Shown here piece by piece: positions 46,501 through 57,265 of a stretch of 64,000 nt of DNA; position 1 is the stretch's first letter; each line of letters begins with the position of its first letter. The notes under the pieces were generated by a model. The model was not told the origin of the DNA and made no database searches. It saw nothing but the letters and a program-made list of their open reading frames with translations. The stretch is from the NCBI GenBank assembly GCA_001939145.1, contig LSRX01000286.1, positions 99,965-163,964 on the forward strand, in the 5' to 3' direction. The translations under genes were made by a program, and so were the position numbers. Source of the stretch: Symbiodinium microadriaticum (taxonomy: Eukaryota; Sar; Dinophyceae; Suessiales; Symbiodiniaceae).

Positions 46501-48211
46501 GATCTATACGGGCTTCAGGGGTTTAGGGTTCAGGGTTTCAGGGTTTGGGGCTGAGGGGCTTAGAGTTTAGGGTTTAGAGATGGGTTTAGGGTGTTTCTGC
46601 CGGTATCACCCTGACCCGTGCGCGCTTTAGGGATATGAGTCTTCAGCTTTGCACGAACGTCAACCCTAAACTCTAAACCACCCCAAGTGCCATAAACCCC
46701 TAAACCCCAAGCCCTGAGCCCTAAGCCCTAAACCTCGAGCCCTCAACCCTGAAGCCTCACCACTGCGGTTTGGGACTGAAGAGCTTAAGACAGAGGTGCA
46801 GGGAATTTAGGAAGAAGTAGCTAAGTCGTTTAGGGTTTCGGGTTTAGGGTTTAGGGTTCTTGAAATGGAGCTTAGTCTAAGTTACCTCGTATTCTCTGTA
46901 GATCCCTATTGTGGTAACTTTGTTTAAATCCCTGAGCAAGAAGCACCAAGTGTAGTGTGGAAGAGTGTCATAAATCCAACAAAAAGCCGAAAACCCTAAG
47001 CCCTTTTAGCCCTTGAGCCCCTCATCCCTTAAACCTCGAACCCTTAAATCCTAAACCCCTACACCCTTAAGCCCCTAAGCCCCTCAACCCTTAAACCTCG
47101 AACGCTTAAATCCTAAACCCCCAAACCCTGAAACCCTTATGCCCTTAAACGCCTAGACTGCTAACCTCGAGCCTTTAGATCCGGCCCTGGGCCTCCTAAC
47201 TCCGCGATCCTGGACGCTACATGGAGGATCATGGGACTTAGTAAGGCTCCTTAAGAGCTCGGGTTCGCTTGTGGGCATGGCTTTCCGGGCAGCAAATACT
47301 TTGGAATTCAAAATCTAAATATCCAAAGTCAACATTATAGCCTGAGTCTTTCTTATGCTTGCCGCGCCCTAATTGAGGCCGTTCCTGGAAGCCACTGCCG
47401 TGCTTCGGCAGAGTGTTTCTTGGGATAGGTGCTGGTAATGGTAAGGTGTTGCTGCAGTGCTGTGGTGGTGATACACTGTGTCTATCTGGAGGAGGGCCGT
47501 CTAATGCTTGGTTTTAACATTTGTATATTCTTCTTTTTACAGGTTATGGTGGCTGTCTTGCGAGTTCTGTAAGGGTTTATGCACTTTGTTTACAGGAGCT
47601 CTTCGGGGCTAGAACACTGGGCTTAGGGATCGGAAGTTTAGGGTTAGGGTGTTGGGGTTTGAGGCTTAGGGCTTGAGCTTTAGGGTTTAGGGGTTAGGGT
47701 TTTGGATTTAGAAGTTTAGCATTTGGGGTTCAGGCTCTAGGGTTTAGGGTCTGAGGACCTGCAATTCTAGAGGGACCCCCTTTGTTGTTTCCGCAGTACG
47801 CATTATGTCAGGGGGCGTGGCGTCGGGGTACTAGCCATGCGCAACCCTTGATAGGGCAAACATATCTGGAAGAATCGTTCAGGGCTTTCTGGGTTCTTGC
47901 TAAAGGATTTAATTTAAGTTACCACAAGAAGGGAGCCATATTATTTACTATAGATCCTTATTACATGGTAACTTAGTTAAATCCCTTAAAATTAACAAGA
48001 ACCCAGTTTAGGGTAGAGTCCTGTTTATCCCGACAGTCTTGTTTGTGGGGCTTTTCAGGTCTAAGATCCAGAGCGAGGCTTATATGATTTAAGCTGAGGG
48101 ACTTTAAGTGTTTTAAGGACTCCGGAGGTGGAGTCTTGAGGTCACCAGGCCGTAACCCGACAGCATGTTGTTCTGGCCCAAAACTTCCGGCGCACTGCGC
48201 CAAATTACTAG
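40889..48211 (+). CDS. Large multi-exon gene, unrecognised, ends at TAG 48209-48211
   Basis: Candidate exons: 40889-40948 (WPKEIEKSKNPMAAMRLGF), about 41340-41388 (MGILSVRFLREYGLAD), 41638-41720 (MGVQLEDAVSAVSGFLFGGF), 41870-41916 (SIQAFFLGSVGAEVA), 42388-42420 (VDLHRLLLPFE), 43957-44016 (ARIDKELTPVIKKTFAYHDK), 44281-about 44307/44327, 44786-44844 (NSPYSWNTQTALIYGSLQS), 45111-45241 (SR-rich), 45349-45390 (ALTEHLEMIKTDFR), 46368-46423 (CLSYDESIIFFANYVELV), 46631-46659 (GDMSLQLCTNV), then the four 3' exons listed separately. Several have canonical sites (GTGAGG after 46423). 46423 and 46631 join in phase. The family is unknown. The two hydrophobic exons near 41.7-41.9 kb suggest a membrane region. 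It may be more than one gene, and a gap at 42.9-43.4 kb hides sequence. Confidence 0.5.
42435..42550. mobile_element. Palindromic element A, diverged copy
   Basis: Arms ccttccaaaaccccct and aggggtcttttgggagggt are shorter and diverged. It lies just after the exon at 42388 (VDLHRLLLPFE). Confidence 0.6.
42897..43426. other. Assembly gap next to a microsatellite
   Basis: About 530 N, preceded by seven C and followed directly by an AGAC tetranucleotide array. The true repeat length is therefore unknown. Confidence 0.98.
43427..43690. repeat. (AGAC)n, (ATAC)n and ATGTAT-rich microsatellites
   Basis: About 87 bp of perfect AGAC repeats (43427-43513), then about six ATAC units, then degenerate tatgta/tgtata repeats to about 43690. 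Long frames predicted across it are repeat translations. Confidence 0.95.
45111..45241 (+). CDS. Ser/Arg/Gly-rich exon
   Basis: Acceptor 'ctttttgtgcaaactgtgcag' and donor CATAG|GTAGAA frame 131 nt reading DSSGARTLERRSSSSSRGSG and then repeated SGS and SRSRCRSWSRSLR. The composition is like an RS domain of splicing-related proteins, but it arises from AGC/GGC/AGT triplet repetition, so the resemblance may be only compositional. The minus strand is also open (Leu/His/Cys-rich), which I take as a shadow. Confidence 0.4.
45893..46012. mobile_element. Palindromic element D with a second left arm at 45728
   Basis: aaggatcatgggacatagta to accttacttagtcccatgat. A further left arm (aaggatcacgggacttagta) 165 bp upstream suggests two insertions or a partial duplication. 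Confidence 0.7.
46862..46935. mobile_element. Palindromic element C, short copy
   Basis: 'cttagtctaagttacctcgt' pairs with 'attgtggtaactttgtttaa'; followed by 'gagcaagaagcacc'. Confidence 0.6.
47341..48211 (+). CDS. Four phase-matched 3' exons of a Cys-rich protein end
   Basis: 47341-47423 (after acattatag; SLSYACRALIEAVPGSHCRA; GA donor, phase 1), 47543-47568 (26-nt micro-exon between 'tttttacag' and GTAAGG; YGGCLASS), 47797-47892 (after ttccgcag; YALCQGAWRRGTSHAQPLIG, then QTYLEESFRAFW) and 48149-48211 (after gtcaccag; AVTRQHVVLAQNFRRTAPNY, TAG). Phases 1, 0 and 0 match across all three junctions, and one long frame results. The intron 47893-48148 begins exactly at the left edge of a C-family palindrome. 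The protein is not recognised; five cysteines lie in the first 48 residues. Confidence 0.6.
47893..48004. mobile_element. Palindromic element C forming an intron 5' end
   Basis: Begins gttcttgctaaaggatttaa, ends ttaacaagaacccag. The coding frame of the exon at 47797 stops exactly at its first base and resumes in phase at 48149. Confidence 0.8.
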
Positions 48212-48352
48212 ATTATGTGCCCTGAACCCTAAACCCCGAAGCCCTAAACCCCCCCCTAAACCCTAAGCCCCCGTGGCCGCCCCTCACTTCAGGGTGCAGC
48301 GAACGCCTGTTCCTGAAGCTCTAACCCTGAACTTCGCAAGTGAAGCCATGAA

Positions 48353-48467
48353 CTAGCATAGGGGCCTTAGTAGTTAGATTAGGGTTTTGGGGGCTCCTTA
48401 TTATAATGATAGTATAATTTTCCCCAAACCCTATTCTAATCATGAAGGCCCCTATATTAGAAGCTTC
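48353..48467. mobile_element. Palindromic element F, best copy
   Basis: 'actagcataggggccttagt' and 'atgaaggcccctatattag', with 'gattagggttttgggggctc' pairing to 'ttccccaaaccctattctaa'. Confidence 0.9.
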
Positions 48468-48563
48468 TGCAGAAAATAGAACCTCGTGTAGCCTTTATGG
48501 AACGCTAAACTAAACAAGGCCTTAGACCCAAGCCATATAACCTCTAGCCCTCGACCGCCCGAG

Positions 48564-51500
48564 GAGCTGTCTTCCACCCAGACGATGCAAATGGCAGACG
48601 TCAAGTGTAACCCGAGCAAGATCCACGAGGCTGGGCTTAGGATGCGTGGGTTTAGGGTTTAGGGTTTTGGGGGTTTAATTAGTTGGCTCCCCCAGCTAAA
48701 TACAGAAATAGGGTTGGCCTTTTCCGGTTGTGAGTGTGTATGAGGCTCCCCAAGCTATTTGAAGAAATAGGGTTGACGGATCCACGAGACCCCGCCCCTT
48801 CAACGGGATCTTTTGTTTGGACTTGGGTTAAAGGCTTAGGGCTTCCGTCTTTTTTGGGTTGAGGGTTTTCGCCTTGTCGGGTTGCGTAGAAGTTTCATCA
48901 GATCTTGCCATGGTCCGAGGCGTCGAGCCTTTCCTTTCGGGCGGCTTTTAGATTTAAGGGGGTGTTACAGCCGCGCTAGCAATCAGAACTTCGGAGTGCG
49001 TAGGAGTCCGTGTGAAGGCCCCCACCAGGTTGCCGCTTCTGACCTTTAAGGATTAGGGTTTAGGGTTCAGGGTTAGCTGGAGGATCAAAGGACTTTGTCA
49101 GTCGGTTGTAAATAGTTATTAAATAGGGGAAAAGTAGGGTTCTCCTACTTGGAAGTGTGCTAATGGGCCATCTCCTAAAGTACCCTCAACCCTCTACGTA
49201 TGGGCGTTGAATTCTTCTGGACTTTTCAGAAGGTTGAGGAAATCTAGTGTTCAAGAACTACCCATAGGCCCCTAAGTAGTTCCTGTTTGGGATTACCTGA
49301 AAGGATTCTAATTATAAACCATAAAAGGAACTACTTAGGAGCCCATGGGTAGGGTATTGCTGTAGGGCTGTTCGGCTTGACCTGGCCAGGTTTCAGGAGT
49401 CACGGGGTTTTGGGCCCAGTTTTGGGCTCAGGATTTAGCTAGGCGGACGCCGAATGGACGGAAACGTTGTTGACCCTAGGCCCCTCAACCTAAGCACCTA
49501 GCTCTACACCCTAAACCCTGTAAACCCTGAATGCGCTTCAGGGTTTAGGTTCTAGGGTTTAGGGTCTTAGGGTTTGCGGGTTTGGGGTCTTAGGGTTTCG
49601 GGTTTAGGGCTTACCCATGGGCTCCTTAGTAGTTCCTTTTTGGGATTACCTTGTAGGATTCTAACTATGAACCATAAAAAGGAACTACTTAGGGGCCTAT
49701 GGGTATAGGGTGGCAGGAGTTCAAGAAGCAGTTCGCCATCTGCAAAGATGCTCGGCGCTGCAGGGTTGGCATGTGCTTTGGGGCTTGGGACCTTGTGGTT
49801 TAAGGATACCGGAGTCCCGAAGCCCTAAGCCCTAAACCCTAGATCCTAAAACCTAGACCCTAAGCCCTAAATCCTAAACCCTAAGCCCTACACCCTAAAT
49901 CCTGAGCCCTAAGCCCTCAATCCTAAACCCTGAACCCTAAGCCCTCAAGCCTTGAGAACTTGCGGCTACGGATTCAGGTCTTGAAGATAAAAGGGTTCAG
50001 GGCTCAGGGTCTAGACCCGAAGCCCAAAGCCCTGAACCTAGAAGCCGGAAGCTCAGAATTTATGGGTCTAAGTAATTACCAATACCATTGTTGATGGTAT
50101 AAATCCTGCATTACCTTAAGGGATTATCACTGGGCCCCCTGATTGGGTTTAGTTTAGGATCCTACAAAACCGGCAGGCTTTTGGTTAGTTGAAGACAAGC
50201 TAAGGTTTATTAGACGCTGCATAGCACGGAGTCCCAAAACTAAAACCCATGCAGGCACCTCTCGTGACCTTAGATTTGGAAACCTTGGAAGCGTAAACCC
50301 TTTACGTCAATGACATACACAGATGCTTTAGCTTAGGGGCTGAGTAGGTAACCTTTAACCTTTTGGGGCTTGTATAAGCCTAATATAATTCAAAAGGTTA
50401 ACCTTTTTTGGGCTAAGGTACTCGGCCCCTAAGCTTTTGGGTTTAGGGTTTATAGGGGACACTCACAAGGAAAAGCACCTGGAGAAGATCGATGAGCACC
50501 ACAAGGCACCCTCGTTTACAGTTTATGTAGGGTGGAGGTGCTTTGGGTTCGCAGTTGACAGGGGCCCTCGACTCCTTATAATAAGGGCCTTAATGAGCCG
50601 TACTTGGAGGTTCGGGGTTAGCTATAAGTGGAGTCATAGGTCCCCCAATATGAGTTATGAATATAGTTACCCTAGTTATAAGCCCGCTTAGAAGTGCCCA
50701 TGCACCTCCAAGTAATGTTTTTGGACCGTTGGATCGTTATCCTGGTAAACGGCAGAGCGTCTGGTCTGGTAATATTGGGGCCTACATGATTACCTATACT
50801 TCTGCTGATGATGTATACCCTGCATTACCTTCAGGACCCTAAACTGCGGGAATTCTGGTACGTTCCGTATTTTGGCTAACGCAGCTCAGCATTTATTTAT
50901 GTCATCAACCGTAGTTTTTTTGGGGGTTCCTTTGTTGTAGCTAATAGTATAATATACCCCGAAGCTCTGGTTATGGCGGCCCCTATATGAAGACAACAAG
51001 CAGGAACATGCGGCGCTGTAGGTCTTTCGAGTTGACGCCTCTGACCCGACCTAAACCCTAAACCCTAAACTCTAAACCCCTAAACCCTAAAACCCCCGAT
51101 GATGACACATCCAGACTGAAGAAACTCGTCAGTGCATGAAGCCGATAAGAAGTTCAGGTGCTTGGGGTTTCGTGGTTTAGGGTTTAGGGTGAGGGTTCAG
51201 GCTTTAGGGGTTTAGGGTTTAGGAGTTTGGGGTTTAGGGTATAAGCTTTCGCAGGTCTCGGAAGGGGATTTGGGTGTACCTGAGCTCCCATGTAAGCCCA
51301 AAACACTCAAACCCTGATTCCTAAGCGCTTGAACCCTAAACCCTGAATGTCAGGTCGACCCCGGGTTAAGGGCTTTTAGGGCTTAGGGGTTTTGGAGTTT
51401 AGGATGGTCCAGGGTTTAGGGTTTAGGGAGGTGCTTCGAAGAGATATGCACTGCGAGCCACAAGGCAACAGGCTTGAGTATGGCTGATACTGTCGATGGT

Positions 51501-54500
51501 ATAAATCCTGCATTACCCATCATAAGGAATATACATGAATATACCATGATTCCCATAGTTTAGGGTCCTTAAGGTAATGCAGGACTTATATCATTGTATC
51601 ATCAACCCGGCAGGTTATTGCTTAATCCCTAGAACAGTACATAGGCCGCTACGGTGAACAGTAGAGTTGCGGGCTGATGAGCCAGATGTTCAGCCACACG
51701 CCTTCAAGCCCCAGGCCTAAAGCTAATATTGGAGCCTGAGCAATAACTGCATCTCTATATACGTATGTATATTTTTGTGTATACATATGTGTACTTATGT
51801 ATATGCATATATATGTATGTGGCCCCAAGACCTTGCTCTACTGATTATAACCCTAAACCCTAGACCCCCTATATTAGATTCGCCAGGCGGCCTTCGCATG
51901 CCTGGATGTGAACAAGGACCAGTGACTCCGAAGGGCGCCACGGGGCTTTCTTGGAGTATCGTGGGTTCTTGAAAGGCTTCCTTAAAGGGTTCCTTAAAGG
52001 CTTCCTTACAAGGGATCCTTAAAAAGGGATCTGTAAGGGTTCAATAGGGGGGGGTTGAGGGTCTACTTAGAGGATCGTGGGACAAAGTTATATGAACGTG
52101 TACCATAACTTAGGTTATATGTAATTATAAGTATAGTTACCCATCCAAAACCCGTAGTTACTAAATCCCATGATCCCTTCAAGCAGAGTAGGTAACCCGG
52201 TTTGAACCAGGGACCACAGGCATTCAGGAGGCCAAAGAACTACCTCCAAGCATTCGTCAGAGCCAATGGTTCCCAGAAACTCCCAAAAAAAAACCCTTAA
52301 TTAAGCAATATACCTTAAATCGTATTAGGGTTCCTATTGTAATTTAAGGTATATTCCTGAATTAAGGGGTTTTGGAGTCTCTGGGTTTCCATAGCTCGGA
52401 GCCATGCCAGGCCAAGGATGAGGGCTCAAATTATTGGTTGGGAGGTTTGCTTTGCTAGTTTGGACATGCTTTGGCAATGTTGCAGCCCCGCTTGTAAAAC
52501 TTAAGAATTTGTCGTCCAAATTTCAGGGAGGGCTCATATTCTTAAGTTAAGGGCACGCCGCCTGGGTGAAATCACAACACGTGTATTGAAATTCAGCCAT
52601 TCAAGTTTTTAAGCAGTGAATACCTACCCAATATCCACTGTACGAACAGTCTAAACTTAAACGCTACCACCTAAATCGTGCCAGCTATGCCACACCCAAG
52701 AGCGTGTTTCCGAAAGGACGGAAAGCTGCAAGAATCGGAGGTGCTTGAAGCGTTGCCGGGCAGCACTTACGACACTCCGGACCTTCAGGACGCTGAGCCC
52801 TAACCCCACAACTTTAAGTCTTAAAATCCCAAGGGCACCAAAACCGATAGAATCCTTAAGCCTTCAAGCCCGGTATAGATTCTGTTCAAGTCTAGGGGTT
52901 GTCTACCTTTTTGGGCTCTTCATGAAAAGAACGACCTAGTTTTTCTGACGGATCTGAAGCCTAAGCCCCTAAACCCCGAACCGCCAAGCACCTAAATGAC
53001 CAAAGAGACCCTGAACCCCTAAACTCTCAAACGAAACCCTTTAAGCCCTTTTAGGAAGCGCTTGTAAAGCCCTTGACGGAAGCCTTAAAGGGATGCCTAC
53101 GGAAACCTCCCGCACATCACCCCTTCTGGGATCTTACCCACGGAGGCTGCTCCACGGGCATCCGAAGAACACAGAGCATCTGAGTGGCATTTGAGGTTTA
53201 AGAATTAGAAAAGGTTCCGTCATAAAGGCTCCTGTAGCAGTTTCATTCAGGGATTTAGGGTCTTGGGGTTTAGGACGGTAAATATTCGACTAGGACCTTT
53301 GGGATATTATCTTTATTCTTTCAGTAAGGAGCACCACGGAGTAATGTTGGTGATGATTCAGGCCGCTGTCAGCAGAGTCTCAGTTTTCGAACTTAAGGAA
53401 TTATGGAGATGTGCTTTGCTCTTTAAGCGGTTAATATAGGGGCTTAAATAATTGCCCATATTATGTTGGAGGTTCCTTGTTATTATTATAGTAAAATCTA
53501 TACCAAAATCCTGTTTAGAGGACTAAGGGTGTAGGTTCTGACAGAGGTGGAACTTGACAGTTCACGACTTACAGCAGTCGAGGTTGTGGTAAGGACAAGC
53601 TGCGCCAGACTTGCGGTATTCGGTGTAATGGCGGTGTTGGCTCCGTGAGTTGCAGCCCTAGCTGTAAGTCTGACACCCTGAACCCAATACCTTGAGCACT
53701 AGACCTAACATGCTCTACTTTAGACGCTGAATCTGAATCCTAAAGCCACAAGCCACCCTTAGGAAATAGACCGAGCCGCGCTAAGGGTACTTTACAACCT
53801 TGGTTTTAACCTCCTGGCTACCCTAAACCTTAAACCTTCAAAACTAAGCCCTGAATCGAGCTGAACCCTAAATCCCAGCCAAATCCGTACATCCTCAAAC
53901 TGCTTTGCGGGTTCTTTCGAATTATGGGTGGAATGTACCACCCAAAAGCCTAAACCCACAGCCCTCAACCCTGGAAGCCCTAAGCCCCTAAGCCCTAAAC
54001 CCTGCAAGCCCCCCTAAGAGCAAAACCCGAAGCCCGTAATCTAATTCTGTGGAGACCCCAAAGGTCTCAGTTCTCAGATTGATGTGTCTGTGGGTTAAGG
54101 GTTTAGGGTCTAGGGTTAGGGTTTAGGGTTTAGGGCTCAGGCTTCTGAGGAAAGATGGCCCCTTTGTTAAGGGGTGCGAATATGTTCTATATTGGGGTCT
54201 CCTTTCAAGGGTACTATAACCCTGGACCCTAAACCCTAAACCGTAATAGGGCTCTGTAATAGGGTCCCGTTAAGGTTTTCTTTAACTTTCAAACCTTCAC
54301 CCGTCAGCACGATCCACTAGTCTACAAAGGGCTTCGATTTAGGTTTAGGGTTTAGGGTCTAGAGCGGTCTAGAGCACTCAATCTCAGTGAGACGTGCAGA
54401 GAGTTTTGCTTGAATGCCAATCAAGCACCGCATGTCGTGTCGCACAAAGACAGAACCAGACCCGAGCTTTGTAGCGCACACGTACTCCTTTAGGGGCCAA

Positions 54501-55116
54501 CTGTAGAATAGGATATTGGGGCTTTCTTATACCATACCATACTTGCAGAGAGATTCTCTTTCGACTGCTTGATCTTTAATCGGCACTGCGAGGGTCTCGG
54601 TACCAGCCAGTCTTCACCCCAGCTTCTGCCAGTTCTACTATTGAAATGAGCCCCAAGCAAAGTGTTCTTGTAAATACGGATCCTATAGTGGGGGCCAGAC
54701 TGGCTGCTTCTGCTCTCCGGTCCCCTAACCCGCCAGGTACCTACTATATAATATAGGGTGCTAGAGCCCCTAGGGCCCTTTATAGAAGGTACCCGGGGTC
54801 GCTCACGGCACCCGGACTTTGCCCCGAAGGAGCTGCTGGTCTGATGCGTTCTGCCGCTGCCCGGAAGGCTTCACGGGCAGCGGGCCGGCTGGATCTCCAG
54901 CCAGATACGGTAGGGTTTAGGGTTTAGGGTTTTCGGGTGTAGGGTTTAGGGTTTAGGGCTCCATGTATCAATGCCGCTTGGAAGGACGCGTATGACGACT
55001 CGGGGAAGATCTGGCAAAGCATGCTCCCGTCTTCGTGCAGTTGCGAGCTGGATGATGATGCCTTGCAGCAGCTCGCGCCTCTGCTGCAGGATCGGCCCAG
55101 CTGCTTCTTCAAGTGA
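48564..55116 (+). CDS. Second exon chain with an EF-hand, clear terminal exon
   Basis: Exons: 48564-48629 (ELSSTQTMQMADVKCNPSKI; GC donor), 49717-49764 (EFKKQFAICKDARRCR), 50470-50505 (EKHLEKIDEHHK; GC donor), about 51115-51157 (TEETRQCMKPIRSS), 51878-51916 (IRQAAFACLDVNK; GA donor), 52717-52788 (DGKLQESEVLEALPGSTYDT; GA donor), 53329-53429 (HHGVMLVMIQAAVSRVSVFE), perhaps about 54800-54909, and the terminal exon 54957-55116. Joining 51916 to 52717 makes a full EF loop, DVNKDGKLQESE, with Asp 1, Asn 3, Asp 5, Gly 6, Leu 8 and Glu 12, preceded by a helix-like AAFACL. Most exons are phase 0. The terminal exon has 52 residues (KDAYDDSGKIWQSMLP; DDDALQQLAPLLQDRPSCFF) and TGA at 55114-55116. Whether it is one gene is inferred from order and strand. 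Function beyond calcium binding is unknown. Confidence 0.62.
49253..49357. mobile_element. Palindromic element H, copy 1
   Basis: 'acccataggcccctaagtag' to 'ggaactacttaggagcccat', inner 'tgggattacctgaaaggatt' unpaired. Confidence 0.85.
49612..49712. mobile_element. Palindromic element H, copy 2
   Basis: 'acccatgggctccttagtag' to 'ggaactacttaggggcctat'; the centre is nearly identical to copy 1. Both are in one intron, 260 bp apart. The exon at 49717 starts just after it. Confidence 0.85.
50330..50432. mobile_element. Palindromic element I
   Basis: 'agcttaggggctgagtaggt' with 'aacctttaaccttttggggc', mirrored as 'ttcaaaaggttaaccttttt' and 'ggtactcggcccctaagctt'. A related single arm may be at 7350-7385. 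Confidence 0.85.
50603..50713. mobile_element. Palindromic element E, copy 3
   Basis: tacttggaggttcggggtta to agtgcccatgcacctccaag; diverged arms, same core. Confidence 0.75.
50801..50914. mobile_element. Palindromic element B, copy 9
   Basis: Arms tctgctgatgatgtataccc and tttatgtcatcaaccgtag; an F-type element follows after about 20 bp. Confidence 0.75.
51491..51606. mobile_element. Palindromic element B, copy 10
   Basis: Starts tgtcgatggtataaatcctg directly after a coding-like piece (ATGLSMADT). The right arm gcaggacttatatcattg is followed by a second tatcatcaaccc. Confidence 0.75.
51723..51877. mobile_element. F element, enlarged, forming an intron 3' end
   Basis: Left arm cta-atattggagcctgagcaa, right arm ending ccccctatattag. 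The centre holds a tatgta-rich microsatellite (51750-51825). The EF-hand exon starts at 51878 in frame. Confidence 0.65.
52058..52194. mobile_element. Palindromic element D
   Basis: cttagaggatcgtgggacaaag to agttactaaatcccatgatc with ccttcaag. In the intron that splits the second EF-hand loop. Confidence 0.7.
52269..52385. mobile_element. Palindromic element A, copy 6
   Basis: Left edge gttcccagaaactccc, right arm ggggttttggagtctctggg. It lies in the intron between the two halves of the second EF-hand. Confidence 0.8.
53430..53520. mobile_element. F element forming an intron 5' end
   Basis: Starts gttaatataggggcttaaat; the right arm 'aaaatcctgtttagaggact' is diverged. The frame of the exon at 53329 runs open to its first base. 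Confidence 0.65.
54736..54796. repeat. Small palindrome 'caggtacct / aggtacccg'
   Basis: 'ccaggtacctactatataat' and 'ttatagaaggtacccgg' around 'gagcccctagggccc'. Confidence 0.55.
54800..54909 (+). CDS. Candidate exon with a weak EGF-like motif
   Basis: One frame reads WSDAFCRCPEGFTGSG, which fits the CxCPxGFxG pattern of EGF-like domains; the alternative frame is Ala-rich (GLMRSAAARKASRAAGRLDL). Both are open up to a G|GTAGGG donor. The single short match is not enough to call a domain. It lies just before the terminal exon at 54957. Confidence 0.25.
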
Positions 55117-55334
55117 AATTTGAGGCAGATGACTTCGGTCAAACGCCACACAATAGTGGTGCTGTCCTGGCATCTGCAGAGCAGCCCCTTCTTGCATGAA
55201 GCCGTCTCGGCAACCAGCTGCCAAGCCCCTTAAAGCCCTTACCGCTTCACCACCAGAAGACGATTGAAACTTTACAGAACCCTAAACCCTGAACCCAAAC
55301 CCTCAACCTCAGATCCACTCACAGCTCACCATAG

Positions 55335-56566
55335 CCCCAAGAAGAATGAACGCGCGGACAAACCCAGGAGGCCCACTGTAAGAATACAACTCGGAACCTA
55401 AACCTTAGACGCCAAAGCCATTAAGCCTTAAATCGAAACCCACATTCCTAGAGCCCTAAACCCAAAGCCCCAAACCCTATTAAACGCCGAGACTCCCAAG
55501 CGACAAACCCCCAAGCCCCACACCCCCAGACCCCAAACAGCCAAACCCCTAAAGCCCTACAGCCTAAAACCCCTAAAACCCCGAAACCCTTTATAGCTCA
55601 CTTCGAGAGCGCTTAAAAGAGCCCTTCAAAGGAACCCTTTAAAGGAGCCCCTTATGGATCCCGTTGAAGGAGCCCCTTAAAGGAACCCCTAGACGAAACC
55701 CTTTAAAGGAGCCCGAAAGCCCTAAAGCCCCTAAATCTTCTAGATCCTTAAAGGAACCCTTTAAAGGAAACCCTAAGCCCTAAACCCTAAACCCTAAGCC
55801 CTAAACTCCAAGCCCTAATTAAGCCCTAAACCCTAAGCCCTAAACCCCTAAACCCCTAAGCCCTAATCCCTAGACCCTAAGGCCCTAAACCCCAAGCCCA
55901 CCCTCTTCCTAAAGCCCGCAGGTTCATGGCCTCTCTCGGGCTCCTGGTGAAACCGGAGGAGCTGATGCCGGTAGCAATGGAGGCGATCTTTGGGTTTTGG
56001 GGTTTAGGGTTTAGGGTTTGGGTTTTGGGGGGTTCCTTTAAGAGTTCCTTTTAAGGGTTCCTGTAAGGGTTTAGGGGTTGAGGGTGTAGGGGTTTAGGGG
56101 TTTAGGGTTTTAGGGCTTTGGGGGGTTTGGGTGTTCCTTTGATGGCCCTTCTTTCATTTAAGCGTACATACCTTGCATGCGTGGCTAGTCCTCTCCCCCG
56201 CCGGCCACCCTAGCAAGCTGAAGGATTGTGGTTTAGGGTTTAGGGTTTAGGGTTTACGGCTGATGCATTGTTGGTTTCGGGTTTAGGATGCTTCAGCTTG
56301 GTGGGGGGACGCAAACATGAGGGGTTTTTAGGCTTGCGGGCTTACGATTTGGGATGTAAGGCCGACCCTAAACCCTAAACCCTAAACCCCAAAACCCTAA
56401 AGCCCTAAACCCTAAAGCCGTAAACCCCCGAAACCCTACAGCCCTAAAGCCCTAAAACCCCAGAACCCTAAACTCTAACCCCAAAACCCTAAACTCCCTC
56501 TGCACCCAGAAGGCCCGGAAGCGCCCAAGCAGAACCCTTGGGATCCTCGGGGTCTTAGAAAGCTGA
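55335..56566 (+). CDS. Unrecognised exons after the stop at 55116
   Basis: A short exon at 55335-55367 after 'caccatag' (PKKNERADKPR, GA donor), or a start at 55346 reading MNARTNPGGPL up to GTAAGA, could open a new gene. Exon 55922-55982 after 'cccgcag' reads FMASLGLLVKPEELMPVAME with a GC donor and is convincing. Phase-matched sequence from 56510 after 'gcacccag' reads KARKRPSRTLGILGVLES and ends TGA at 56564-56566; an alternative frame there is also open. The introns hold CCCTAAA and then TTTAGGG arrays. No family recognised. Confidence 0.4.
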
Positions 56567-57265
56567 GGGTGTTGGGTTGGTAGGGCTTAGGGTTGAGGGT
56601 TTAGGGGTTTAGGGGTTTAGGGGTTGAGGGGTTTAGGGGTCAGTGGCTGGGGTTCGGAGTTTCGCTGCCGATCTTGGGGGCAAGCAGAATGCCCTGATTC
56701 CCTGAACCCTAACCCTAAATCCTACCGAACCAATATTGTCGTAAATGGGGCACCGCAACTTGAGGGGCTTGGTATCTCGGGTCAGACACAGGGTAAGCAC
56801 ATTTATAGTACGCATGTCCCAATTAAGGTACCTAGAACCGTATTAACTAAGTCCCATGATCCTCCAGTAACCTGCCACACAACTCGCAACCCACGCTGGG
56901 CAGGTAGCTATGGATCTCGAAGAATGTCCCATGCAATGATCGCAGCGTGGGTCCTATGCAGTCACGCACAAAGTTTTTGTCTACTTTTTGCCTAAACCCT
57001 AAGGCCTTTTGGTATGGTTGCTCAGCAAAGCTGAATCCCCGAGGGTCTAAACCCTAAACCCCTAAACCCTAAACCCCTAGACCCTAAATCCTAAACCTCC
57101 AGCCCGTTGCTCTATTGAAGACCTGAACCGGACTTAAAGCCAGAGGCAGCATACCCTCTTAGTAGTAGTGCAATCAACGCATTCGGGATATCGTTACTAA
57201 AACGACTAGAGAATCCTAGACTAGAGGGGACAAGCCGGCCCCTTTAAACCCCCAAACCAGAAGAG

